Positions 11,834 through 21,971 of a DNA stretch of 64,000 nt are shown piece after piece. The first letter of the stretch is position 1. Every line of letters starts with the position of its first letter. The notes below the pieces were generated by a model. That model saw only the letters and a program-made list of their open reading frames with translations, had not been told where the DNA came from and ran no database searches. Both the position numbers and the translations under genes were made by a program. This DNA is from Agarophyton chilense (lineage: Eukaryota; Rhodophyta; Florideophyceae; Gracilariales; Gracilariaceae), in NCBI GenBank assembly GCA_030374765.1, contig JARGXX010000099.1, positions 1,860,001 through 1,924,000 of the forward strand, written 5' to 3'.

Positions 11834-12829
11834 ATGGCTCGTAGTGCACCTCTGACACGCTCTGTACAGCTGGAAATCATGGAATTAGTAGCTCAAAGTA
11901 TGATTCCAGCAGGTATAGCCCGAAAACTCAAGCGCAGCCCAAAAACAATCAGCAACTTCATCAAAACCCCTCTACATACGGAACAAAGTGTTCAACCGGC
12001 CGTCCTACGTCATTATCCCCGGCTGATAAGCGTGAAATTAAGCGACAACTATGCCGCAACACTTCATCTTGCGGAAAAATTGTCAAAAACCTAAATTTGC
12101 ATCTATCGAGATCCACAATATGGCGTGAAGTCAACCGTCAAAATTTGTTCAAGTACACAAAAATGAGGAAAACTTTGTTATTTAAAAGATAATCACAAGA
12201 AAAATCGAGTTGAATGGTGTGCTCAGAAGGCTAATTGGAAAACGGAATGGAATAATGTTATCTTTTCCGACGAAAAAAAGTTTAACCTTGATGGACCAGA
12301 TTGCTACAGATTTTATTGGCATGATCTACGAAAAGAAAAGAAGGAACTTGTGTCCAGGCATTCAGGAGTCGCATCAAAAATGGTTTGGGCTGGAATCTCC
12401 ACGAAAGGAGCAACTGATATGGCTTTTGTTGAAACTACAATGAATTCTGATAAGTATGCTGAGGTTCTAGAAAACTATCTTTTACCTTTTGCATACTGTA
12501 TGCACGGAGAAGAATTCATTTTTCAGCAAGATAATGCACCTGTGCATAAGTCTAATTCTATTAAACAGTGGTTCAAAAGTCTAAATATGTCGGTTATGGA
12601 ATGGCCTGTGCGCTCTCCTGACCTCAACCCTATCGAAAACATTTGGGTAATGTTGGCCCGAATGGTTTATGGGCAAGGAAGGCAATTTGATACAGTTTTT
12701 GATCTGATAAATTGTATCAAAGATTGCTGGGAAAAGATTGACTGTAATGCTATCAATCCTTTTATAGAATCAATGCCAAAGCGTTTTATAAGTGTTATAC
12801 AGGCTAGAGGAGCAAAAATAAACTACTGA
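11834..12829 (+). pseudogene. Tc1-family DD34E transposase, two compensating frameshifts
   Basis: The N-terminus (MARSAPLTRSVQLEIMELVA, then IARKLKRSPKTISNFI) is a helix-turn-helix DNA-binding domain. The catalytic core shows the first Asp in VIFSDEKKFNLDGPD, the second in FIFQQDNAPVH and the Glu in SPDLNPIENIW, with 34 residues between the last two: DD34E, the Tc1 class. The frame shifts by one base in the AAAACCCC run near 11970 and returns to the original frame near 12181. The middle part (GTKCSTGRPTSLSPADK) is therefore read in another phase. The catalytic half is intact as a 159-codon frame. Transposition needs the full protein, so this copy is probably non-autonomous. Confidence 0.85.
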
Positions 12830-12856
12830 ACTCGCGTTAGAATAAAAAGGATGCAA

Positions 12857-12978
12857 TAAAGGTTATGATTTTGAAACAGTTTTTTTACTTGAAAAATTTT
12901 TCACACTGATTTTGTTAGTTTTACTGTAGCCAAAACGTCGATTTTTGGAAAATTTGCGGGAGGGATATGATTTTGAAA
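12857..12978 (-). repeat. right IR/DR of the Tc1 element
   Basis: Inverted counterparts of the left repeats: the inner copy ends at 12876 (GGTTATGATTTTGAAA) and the outer at 12978 (GGGATATGATTTTGAAA), 102 bp apart, mirroring the left end. Confidence 0.75.
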
Positions 12979-13249
12979 GACTATACCAGCGTTTGGGTGG
13001 AGCGGGTGTATATGGTATGTTGATTGTCCGTTCAGTCGTTCGTGAGATTTCTATCTCTCATCATTGGAAGGCATTTGGTGCTTCGTTTGATAACTATACG
13101 CTGCAAGGTGAGGTGCGATTGCCGCTTCGTGCGGAAACCACCGTTGTGAAGAGAGTGCTGTTTGAAATTCCAATTCGACTCATCCTGCGCGGTGGACATG
13201 GCTTGCCAAAGACGGCGCGCGTCGATTATGCGCAGCTCGCCGCCGACGG

Positions 13250-13329
13250 CGTTGATTGGAGAAATCCAGATGAGCGCGCTTCGTATCGGCGTTGATTGGA
13301 GAAATCCAGATGAGCGCGTTTCGTATCGG
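13250..13329 (+). repeat. 40-bp tandem duplication
   Basis: A 40-bp unit starting CGTTGATTGGAGAAATCC occurs twice head to tail with one difference (cgCttc versus cgTttc), then a third copy begins and breaks off. Forty is not a multiple of three, so the duplication shifts the reading frame of the surrounding C2-domain gene. Confidence 0.9.
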
Positions 13330-15778
13330 CGTTGGCGCCGATACGGATGATATCACACCCTCTGAATTGCGAGTGCCTCTGCATGCCATTTGGTCTGATT
13401 TATATCGCGCCGCGGTGCTGGGCGCGTCCGAGTGAATCACCCCCGTGGACAGTAGCATCTACTCGTACTGACAGATGCTCAGCCGCTTGCCCAACGGTGA
13501 GGGTCAACGTTTGTGAATTGCGTAATATGCGTGGCATTGATCAGTCGGGCAGCTATGACTCGTTCGTTTGCGCCGCTGTCATGGGCATCTCCAAGAACAT
13601 GAGCCGACAGAGACAGACGCTCAACTGAATGGTGAACCAATTTCTGTTCTTCTCCAGCATGCGCATGGGGCTTGAGTTTGAGGACAAAGAGATCGTGGGG
13701 GAAGCTATGTACTGGAATCGAACTGGAGCACCGAAGAAGATTGGCGTGTACACGGTAGATGCCAAGGGAATGATCGAACTCCCTGGCTACGAGGCGTACA
13801 GAAAGTGGTTTGCGCTGCAGAACCCTAGTGGAGGCAAACGTCCGTCTGGATTCACCAAAATGTCCAACACAGTGGTGCCGCCCGGAGCATCTCCGACTCA
13901 CCACGATGACGTTGAAGACACGGAGTAATTGTCGTCAGGCAATCTGTGGAAGAGCAGTGTTCTCAAGACTCCCAAGATCTCGTACCAGAATTGGGCGGGC
14001 ATATAACTTTCGCCTGGGCGGACGTGCTTCCCAGAATGTTGGGTACGGGATATCGGGAAACAATTCGTGAGTTCGTCTCTTTCAACTACTCTGGATGGCA
14101 CAAATGCAAAGACAAAGGTGTTCATCGCCGAAGCGAAGGATCTCGTTAACCCTAATATTGGAACTGGGTTCCGCTTCTACCCCTCAAAGGCGTTTCTTAT
14201 GGAATGCCGAATTTGTTCTTCCCCTCACCGTCATCAATGATGGAGTAGCTCAAGAAGGAATCAGCTTGAAGCTGTCCCACAAGGTGATGCCTCGTCTGCG
14301 AGACCCGTTCAGGCCGGAGAAGCTCGTTGGACAGGTGAGTGCTTCCTTCGAAGAGCTTTTCAAGAAGACGACCACTGCGGTGGTTTGTGGGGATCCAGCA
14401 GACGATGAAGACGATGGCGATCGCGTTCGAACGGTGGCACTCATGAAACCAAGTTTCCATACCCTTTATGGAAAGCCTCAAGGTGGAGCCTACCCATATG
14501 ACAAAGTTGTAGTATCCCGGGGGAGAGTGCTCATTGGCGTGGGTTTGAAGCCAGGCAATATACATGCGTCCTATGTGAGACAGTGTCCGCCTCCACCCCG
14601 CCCGAAGCTTCAGTTTTACAAGTTGGCGTTCTGTGTTCTTCGTGCCACCGAGCTGTCACTCAAAGACGTATGGTCCGTTCGTCTCGAATTGGCCTCTATC
14701 ACTTTGGCGAAACTGACTATTCAAAGCATGTGTGTCGAGTGGCAAGAACGATCTGCAGTCTTCAATCCGAAGAGGCAGTTTCCCGAAGATGTGGGACAAA
14801 TCACGGACCTGTTCATCACGCTATCAGCCAGAAGCCCTCCACAGTACAGGACCTTGAGGAACGTCAGGCTGAGAAAGAAGAAACAGCGCCAGAGCAGAGG
14901 AGTGGAGATGAGAACGACTCCGAGTGGTCACCAAATGCCTTCCAAACCCAAACGACCTCTATTGCGAGCAACGGCGAAGGAGGCCGCGGACTAATTTGAG
15001 AACTCTTTCGACGAGCAATGGAACAAGATTCATCGCACCACGCAACGAAAGAAGCTGCAGCGAAAACAGCCGTCCTCAACGAACCTCATCCTGTAAAATC
15101 GCATCGGGGAGAACGACCCAAATCTTGATGACCAGTGGCGCCCCTTTTTTTGCTTGCAGCGCAAACGGACGAAGCTAGTCAAGAAACATGCTGGCTTCTA
15201 TTCGAATGATGAGCAACGCAGTAATGAGGATGCTGAGTCGTTTCTTTGTTTCGGCAAAAGTACCAACCTGAGCTGTCAGACAGTGACCGAGCCTCGGACG
15301 TTGATGCTCCTTCCAAGAAGGACGAACAACCTTTTTTCTTACGGGAAAAACGATGGAAGTGAACAAGACTAACAGCCACACAGGAAACACCACACAGAAA
15401 GGGAAGTTATTGACGAAGTGATTGACAAGATCAAAATGTTCAAAACACTCCACCAGCATCTTAGGCATCAAGGCGACGAGAAAAAAAATGAAACTGGATG
15501 AAAAGCTCCGGCAAATTATGCCACTCTTGGCCAAATTCAATTCAAAACCCTCCTCGAAGAACCCAAGACTCACCCTTCAGCTTGCGGTCAAGAACAAGTC
15601 GATCTTTGAAGATGACAACCGCCAAACTTCTCCAGAAGAGAAAGGGATGCAGTATTTCCTTTATGAAGATACTTATAGACAACTGGAAACGGAGAAGCGA
15701 GCAGCACCTTCTGATAGACTTCTCACTGTGAATGAGACAAGCACAGTGGCAGAGGGAACATCTGATAAGTATGCATAA

Positions 15779-16889
15779 GCTTCGGAATGACTGAATGAAC
15801 AACATTGATGATGATGAGCAGAAAAGATTGAAATCAGCGGGGGATAATCTCAATGATGATTAATTTTGTTAGGGAAGTGCTCTCACTCGGAGTCAGGAAA
15901 TTTTGAAATTGAGAACGCACTTCCAACTCATGAAGACTTTCCAGTTCATAGCCTGGTTTCTGTGGAGGGGAATGGTGTCAAATATATCGTTTCCGTACAA
16001 AAAGGCGCCCGTCAGTGCGCCTGATTTTTCCGAACTTGTTGCAAGGCACCACAGTTCAACACCGCCCCATAATAATGAACAGGCTTAGCAATTGTTTTGC
16101 GGCTCCACATAATCCTAGAAAGATTCCTCCAAAGTTAGTCCTACTGTCAGAAATTGCATTGCTAAGGATATTTTCCCCATGCAGAGTGAGCAGATGGTTC
16201 TTTGTGGCTGTGGCTGAGATCGATGTGCTCGTCGGTGATGTGCAAAAGCCTTTTTTTAACATTTCGTCAGAGCATGTGGTGCTCTGCAAGTCCTACAAGC
16301 TTACAAATTTCTCCATGAGGGCAGGGGAAGCGTATGTGAACGGTGGGAAAAGCATGGCGTGATGGTTAACGCGCTGTTAGTGGGCCTTTCCCCGCTTCTG
16401 ATGCGCGTTATCCGGTATCAACCCCGCCACATATCCTGTTTCCCGACGTTCTGTCAATAGAATGCATTAAAGCTTCTAGAGACGTCGCCTTACCAGTGCT
16501 CATGGCCAATATATTTGCTTGAAATTCTTTCTGACGCAGAACGCTGGTGTCCTCAACTAGTTGTGTTTTAAGGGTGAAGTTCTTCGTCCGTCTGCCGGAA
16601 TTGGGAAGTTTTCCACAGTGCTCGACTATTCCAATGAATCCGCGGATGTAGACCCAAGCTTGTCGGTTCATTCCATGGCTTTATCTGGCACTACCTTTGA
16701 AGAAAAACAAAGTGCCAAAATCGTAATTAACGCGGTGACCTGTCTTGCAGAAGATGAAGTGCAATGCCCTTGAAGGGAGTTTCTTCCCAGGACTTAAAGA
16801 TTTCGCTCGCTTGAGGACTAGCTTGGTCTATGACAAGCTATACCGCTATTGCGTGCCGACGGCCGGTTAGGACCGGAGGTGCACACTGG
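15779..16889. other. interval between C2-gene remnant and gypsy E1
   Basis: Short open frames on the plus strand (15903-16088, 16015-16362, 16561-16773) have fairly natural composition, for example TTFEEKQSAKIVINAV near 16700. They are not in one frame and match no family I know. They may be further decayed 3' parts of the C2-domain gene. No RNA gene seen. Confidence 0.3.
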
Positions 16890-17492
16890 TGTAACACGTG
16901 GACTGCACGGATGCCGACGCTCGAGTGCGAGGCGTGCCATACGTGGCCCGGATTCTACCTAATGGTTAGTATTATTTACTAATTTTTTTGGCTATGCACT
17001 AGATATTTAGTATTTATTTTTCGGGCGCGCGCCCACTGTCAGGGCCGCGCCCCACACTACTTAGGAGGTTGAGCACTGCTCCCCAGTAAACACCCTCTTG
17101 GGAGATCTCCAGGAGGGAGTCTTGGCTCTGAACTTTTCGCCTTCGGCGCGTCTTCACCGCCTACTGCGTGAGCGCCCGTTGCACGTTAGTTCATCCACAC
17201 TTCTGTCAACCAGAGTGCTACAACCACCGTGGTTTCATATTTAATCGCCGACACTTGTCGTAGTCTCGCCCCTGTATAGAGTTCCCCCCCCGTTTTCGCC
17301 TTGTTCTCCGTTTTGGCTCTCGTGAGTGGCCGCCTCATTCACCACGCTCGTCCACCTCATAAGAATGTTTCCTCGCTTCTTTTCCGACAATCGCCGTGGT
17401 ACCACTCCCCCTAAGATTGGTCACACCCCGGACTGTACCGTGCTCACCTAAACACTCTAGGTATATCCCACCGGATGGGCCTCGGTCTTACA
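16890..17492 (-). repeat. 3' LTR of gypsy E1
   Basis: In element orientation it begins TGTAAGACCG and ends GTGTTACA, giving the short inverted ends TGTAA/TTACA. It sits directly after the chromodomain stop. It contains an A/T-rich patch (16970-17015), a 12-bp GC palindrome (GGGCGCGCGCCC) and a long purine-rich half. Confidence 0.6.
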
Positions 17493-18926
17493 CCCGACTT
17501 CGTCGTGCCTTTACAGAGTGGATCTGTTTCTGTGCTCTGCTGGAACGCGTCTCCTGCGCCTGAGGCGTTTCTCTCAAGAGAGGAAGATCACGAACATCTT
17601 CGTGGCGTCTCCGCTCCAAGCGTTGTCCTACAAAATTAGCCGGAATGGTTTGAGGCTCTTGGCAAGTGTCTTCCTCAGGTGTGTAGCCGATCCAATGGAC
17701 GCGATAGCGCATAGTTGCATCTTCTGCCCGACCGGCGGAGACGATGCGCTCAATCACATTTTCCGGTTGGTGGTAATTCTCCGGAAGAGAGTGTGGTCCA
17801 GAAGGGCGAATGCATCAGAGTCGGTTGGAAGAGATGGGTCATCGTCATTTGCATTGACCATTAGGTCCATGGGGCTAGTCGGGTCCGCGGAATCCGCATT
17901 AGGGGGTGTGGGGACTTGAGCGTCGACCATAGGGCGTAGTGATTTCGTTGAATCAGGGGACTGGGACTTTGGTGATTCGGGAGAGCTGGGGGCTCGTGTC
18001 ACCCTATCAATGGATACAGTGTCCTGTAGGCCCTCATTGAGTACCGTAATGGAGTGTTGATTGGCCTTAAGGACTCTGTATGGTCCCGTAGAGAGGGGTA
18101 AGAGCCTCCGTGTAGTGTTCTCGAGTTCATCACTGTCTTTCGGTGGCTACTCCAGGTAAAATAGCTGTCCTTTCCCAAAGGTAGGTGTGTTCCAAACGGC
18201 CTTGTCGAAATGACCTTGTAGCGCCGTTGGGCTTTGTTTAGCACAGTTCTGGCCGATTGGATAATGCGGTCGATGCGTCGGCGCGAGTAGCTTTTCGCGT
18301 GGGTAGGAGCCATTCCTTCGGTTCTGTCCTGGGTATGATAGACTCCTGAAGGTCAACAGCTATCGGCGGTGGCGCTCTCGTTAGAGTTAAGTCGCACGGT
18401 GTTGTCCCGGTGGAAGTGAGCACCTGCGTGTTGTAGGCATAAACCAGTGGCTCAACGTAGTCGTCCCAGTCCAATTGGTGTTCCGGTACGTAGTGTGCCA
18501 AGCGGTCCAAAATGGTGCGGTTGAATCGTTTGGCTTGGCCATTGGTTTGCGGGTGGTACGCCCTGGTTGTCACATGTTTGATACCTAAGGTAGCACAAAC
18601 GTGTGCGAAAAATTTGGATACGAACTAGCTGCCATTATCCGTAAGGAGGTAAAGCGGAATGCCAAATGGATATAACTGGGACAAGAAGGTAGTGGCGGAA
18701 TCCGTGGCGGTTGTCTTCTTTAGGGGTGGGGCTGGGGTAGGTTTGGTAAACCTATCGTTTATAACAAAAAAAACCGTTTCCCATGGGACGACTTAGGCAA
18801 AGGCCCAAGTATATCCATTGCGACAGATTCGATCGGACCTGCGGCGGGGAAGAGCTTCAATTTGGTCTGATGGTTGGCACAAGACCCTCGGATTTGTGCG
18901 CACGATGCACAGTTCCGTGCGGTTTG
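17488..18926 (-). pseudogene. E1 integrase and chromodomain
   Basis: Integrase joins the element's cDNA to host DNA. Visible are the Cys pair of the zinc finger (NCASCAQIRG), the first Asp (VAMDILGPLP), the second Asp (LTDNGS before a stop) and the third catalytic site in YHPQTNGQAKRFNRT. There the expected Glu is Lys (AAA where GAA is usual), which should abolish activity. A GPY/F-like segment follows (TGPYRVLKANQHS). The chromodomain (MIERIVSAGRAEDATMRYRV, HWIGYTPEEDT) is separate at 17488-17757; such domains steer insertion to marked chromatin. Several stops and frame changes lie between these blocks. Confidence 0.75.
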
Positions 18927-20771
18927 TCATAGGTCCTGCGCCATTAGTGTCCAGTAGAAGAACTTCCTTAGGGTCTGGTACATTCGTCGGCCTCCAGGGT
19001 GACCACCCAAGCGGGGGAAATGGGGGAGGTATAGGAATCGCGCCCTTAGCGAAGTTGGTATTACCCGTTGGAGTGCGCCATCCAGCGGCGAGCGGCGACA
19101 TAGTAGTCCAAATCGGGCATAGTCGAACAGGCATCCAGGGCTTCCTACCAATTGGGCTGTTCCCTTGCAGTACTCGCCTTCGACCTGTGCCTGTAGGAGT
19201 TCCTCAATAGCTATAGGGAGAAGCTCCTTCTCCTCCGGGGCTATCGCACTAACCTGGGGTGGTGCCGAGCTGGGCGGTACTGTCTCCCAGTCCAATAGGT
19301 ATACTTCGTTCTCCTTTACCTCAGGATCCTCTGATTGCACCTTACCCATAAGGTCATCTTTTTCCGTATAGTCCTGAGGTCCATCGTCTGTAAAGAGGCT
19401 AGGAATTAGGTCGTCCAATTGAGTTTCGTCAGTTCCGTCGGTAATGATTTGCGAGAGGGCATCTGCTGCCTGGTGCTTGATGCCTGGCCTATAGGTTATC
19501 TCGTAGTCATTTTCGGGGAGCCTGAGGCGCCACCTAGCGAGGCGACTCGATGCATCGGTCATATTGAGTATCCAGCCGAGTGAAACATTTTCTGTCCTAA
19601 CGGTAGACCTGGTTCCCTGGAGGTACGGACGGAGTGTCAATACAGACCATACGATGGCTAGAAATTCCTTTTCGGTCGTACTGTAGTTTAGCTCCGCGCT
19701 GGTGAGCGCTCTGCTCCAGTAGCCACTAGCTCGATAGTTCTTGGGTGACTCCTGTTCCTGTAGCAGTGCACAACCCACTTCGACATCAGAGGCATCTGTG
19801 TCCACGACGAAAGGCCTATTGGTCTTTGGTAAAGCCAATATGGGTGGATTCAGCGATTTGTTCTTTATGGTCTGAAGTGCGTCGTACTGGTCGTCGGTAA
19901 GGGCTTCGGACTCCGAAGATGTCCCGTTTTTCAGCATCGCCATGAGAGGGGCCGAGATCTTGGCAAAAACTAGGACGAAACATCGGTAAACGTTGCACAT
20001 GCCCACGAATGATCGTAGTTCCGTGTGGGTCCTAGGAGGTCTAGTCTGGCGAATCGCATTCGTGGTCCGTGTGGCCACCTTTAGCTTTCCTGGGAGGACA
20101 ACATGACCGAGATAGTCTACTGAGGCCTGAAAGAAGGCGCATTTGCGGAGTTTCAGTGTTACTCCAGCGTCCTGTAGGATTGTTAGCACCTTCTTCAAGT
20201 GGCGAATGTGTTCCTTTACGGTCCATGAGAAGATTTTACAGTCATCCAAATAGACCAGGGCGAACTTCCATTCGACTCTGGACAGTATAATGTCCATTAC
20301 CGGTTGGAAAGTGGCTGGTGCATTCTTCAAACCAATGGGCATGCCAGTAAATCTGAATAGACATTCATGGGTGGTAAAGGTTGTCAGCGCTCTTGAATCT
20401 TCGGCCAAAGGGATTTGCAAGTATCCAGAGGTAGCGTCCAGTGTGGTAAATACGACAGCTTCGCCTAAGGAATCCAGACAGTCGTCCATGCGGGGTATCG
20501 GGTATGAGTATTTCTTGTTTACTGCGATCAGCTTCCTGTAGTCGACACAGAACCAGACGGAGCCATCTTTCTTCGCCACGAGGACAAGGGGACTTGCCCA
20601 TTCTGATTGGTTTGGAGGCGCCGGGTCTATGGCTTGAGCTTTGCGCATCTTGTCCATTTGCTCGGCGCCAATTTCCCTACCTTTAAGGCCAATACGGTAT
20701 GGGTTCTGGAAGTGTGGTCTACCATCTTCCTGAAGGTCAATGCGGTGTGTAGTGGCTCTGATTGTGCCCAA
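18927..20771 (-). CDS. E1 reverse transcriptase, RNase H and integrase zinc-finger start
   Basis: The longest surviving frame of E1, 614 codons. Reverse transcriptase motifs are in order: EWASPLVLVAKKDGSVWFCV, TTLDATSGYLQIPL, GMPIGLKNAPATFQ and the catalytic YLDD in FALVYLDDCKIFS. The connection (YLGHVVLPGKLKV, ELRSFVGMCNVYR) leads to RNase H: first Asp in FVVDTDASD, Glu in TTEKEFLAIVW, but the third acidic residue reads VRTENVSLGW where TDH is usual. The end has the HxxxH half of the integrase zinc finger (LPHFPRLGGHPGGRRMY) before a stop. The frame is long because decay here is by substitution. It is likely not functional within the dead element. Confidence 0.85.
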   Translation of the reverse strand: MGTIRATTHRIDLQEDGRPHFQNPYRIGLKGREIGAEQMDKMRKAQAIDPAPPNQSEWASPLVLVAKKDGSVWFCVDYRKLIAVNKKYSYPIPRMDDCLDSLGEAVVFTTLDATSGYLQIPLAEDSRALTTFTTHECLFRFTGMPIGLKNAPATFQPVMDIILSRVEWKFALVYLDDCKIFSWTVKEHIRHLKKVLTILQDAGVTLKLRKCAFFQASVDYLGHVVLPGKLKVATRTTNAIRQTRPPRTHTELRSFVGMCNVYRCFVLVFAKISAPLMAMLKNGTSSESEALTDDQYDALQTIKNKSLNPPILALPKTNRPFVVDTDASDVEVGCALLQEQESPKNYRASGYWSRALTSAELNYSTTEKEFLAIVWSVLTLRPYLQGTRSTVRTENVSLGWILNMTDASSRLARWRLRLPENDYEITYRPGIKHQAADALSQIITDGTDETQLDDLIPSLFTDDGPQDYTEKDDLMGKVQSEDPEVKENEVYLLDWETVPPSSAPPQVSAIAPEEKELLPIAIEELLQAQVEGEYCKGTAQLVGSPGCLFDYARFGLLCRRSPLDGALQRVIPTSLRARFLYLPHFPRLGGHPGGRRMYQTLRKFFYWTLMAQDL

Positions 20772-20780
20772 TCTACCTGA

Positions 20781-21971
20781 TCACATGGCCTGGTATTCCC
20801 AGAGGAGATCAAGTACCTGGGGCCTATTGGATTCGAATTCTGCGCCGATAGCGACCGTCCCCTCCCAAGAGTCGACGTCCGCGTCGGGAGTTGGCGTTTG
20901 AAGGTTATTAATTTGGGCCTCCATAATGGCCACGGGGGCGGGTAGAGTCATGACAGTCACTGTACCTTTAGGTAACCGTATGGGTTTATCTCCGAAGTTG
21001 CTGATTGTGACCAAGAAGGGCCTGTTATGGGGGATGTCCATTACTCCATTGGCAATAAAGGTAAGGTGCTTCAAAACTGTTTTCTGGTAATTGTGAATCT
21101 CTGCGAGACCTGAGGACTTGGAATGGACCGATACAGCGATTTGGGTCATCGGAGGCATCGTTATGGCCTTGGACAGGCGAACCTTATTGGACTTCATGTT
21201 TTCGGAGACAACCGCTCATTTGCGGTTAGTTTCTGGTCCTGGGGCGGAACCAGTTATGGAGATGGAAGGTGCGCGGTAGAACGCGACTTTCCTAAGGCCT
21301 GGATAAATAGCATTAATGTATCGGTCGATAAAGGAGGTCCATAGGATTGCCTCAGGGCCCAAATTAGGACATATAAGAAACCACGTGCGGACTTTGAATT
21401 GTCCTGAATGGAGGTAAAGTGGTACTATCCCTATAATTTCTATTGGTCTACGTGATGCGTCCGTATTCCTTGGGGTCTTCCTTGCCTGAACGAAATCTTG
21501 CCACCCCAGTGAGAGTAGCTTAGAATGGACCAACTTGGGACCAACGCCTGTTTCCAATACAGCTGTGGTCACTCGAGAGTTGTTGGATCGAAATCCTACG
21601 GTTACTCGAACTTTATAGTTCTCGTTCCTGAGGATACACACAGGGTCGTTACTGTGTTCCAATTGTGGTTCATCCTGAGTGGTGCATTGTGGGTGGTTTG
21701 TACTGGGAGATGAGGAGCTTTTTGGCTCATGACCGTCCAATTGGGTGAGGCAGGGGCTTAAAGAGGGAGGAGTTGCCTCGAGTAGTCCCTTTAGAAGTTT
21801 TCCGATGGGGTTTCCGTTTCTTCCTGAGGATAGGAGTCTTCCACGGGGTCGTCCGTAGGATCTACGATGGCGTGGACCTGTGGGGCTCTGATCGGAGTAT
21901 CCGGAGGCGTGGAGTAGAGTGAGCTTCCAGGGGTCCCTGTGGTTCGTTGCTGTGCCCTGATATACATTCAT
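20781..21971 (-). pseudogene. E1 aspartic protease and pol linker
   Basis: The protease-like frame (21216-21971) carries AVLETGVGPKLV where retroviral-type proteases have D-T/S-G-A. The catalytic Asp is Glu here, so processing activity is presumably lost. The flap and dimer region is recognisable (GPEAILWTSFIDRYI). The next segment (20781-21197) is the usual spacer between protease and reverse transcriptase, with RPFLVTISNFGDKPIRLPKG. Confidence 0.65.

Larger units (their letters stand above)
11686..12983 (+). mobile_element. Tc1-like transposon with IR/DR termini
   Basis: The element is 1298 bp, flanked by TA at 11684-11685 and 12984-12985 as expected for Tc1/mariner. Each end carries two copies of a similar motif (TTTCAAAAnCATATCC type). 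The left copies start at 11693 and 11794; the right inverted copies end at 12876 and 12978. The spacing is 101 bp on the left and 102 bp on the right. This is the IR/DR arrangement known from Sleeping Beauty-type elements. It lies inside the C2-domain host gene and encodes one transposase with compensating frameshifts. Confidence 0.8.
10613..15778 (+). pseudogene. multi-C2-domain (ferlin-like?) host gene, broken and TE-interrupted
   Basis: A plausible start ATG at 10613 (MASDDASPAPAALS) opens a Pro/Ala/Ser-rich N-terminus with TAA and TAG codons near 10679-10687. Coding-like segments then continue in changing frames to 15778. Two have the pattern of C2 calcium or phospholipid-binding domains. 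At about 13490-13820: RVNVCELRNMRGIDQSGSYD, RQRQTLN, then IGVYTVDAKGMIELPG. At about 14590-14840: a beta-strand pattern YKLAFCVLRATELSLKD followed by RSAVFNP. The last segment (15422-15778) is charged and helical. A Tc1 element sits at 11686-12983; joining its flanks at the TA restores an open frame (AEVHAKY then QRLGGAGVYGM). A 40-bp tandem duplication at 13250-13329 adds another shift. Ferlin relationship is a guess from C2 repetition. Confidence 0.5.

Noticed and set aside
17020-17035. GGGCGCGCGCCC palindrome in the E1 LTR as a functional site
   Set aside because: Twelve bases of GC palindrome in a GC-rich LTR has no further support.
18818-20541. Several plus-strand frames opposite gypsy E1 pol
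   Set aside because: They overlap the 614-codon RT frame and change phase often; shadows, unlike the long single-frame antisense ORFs of B and C.
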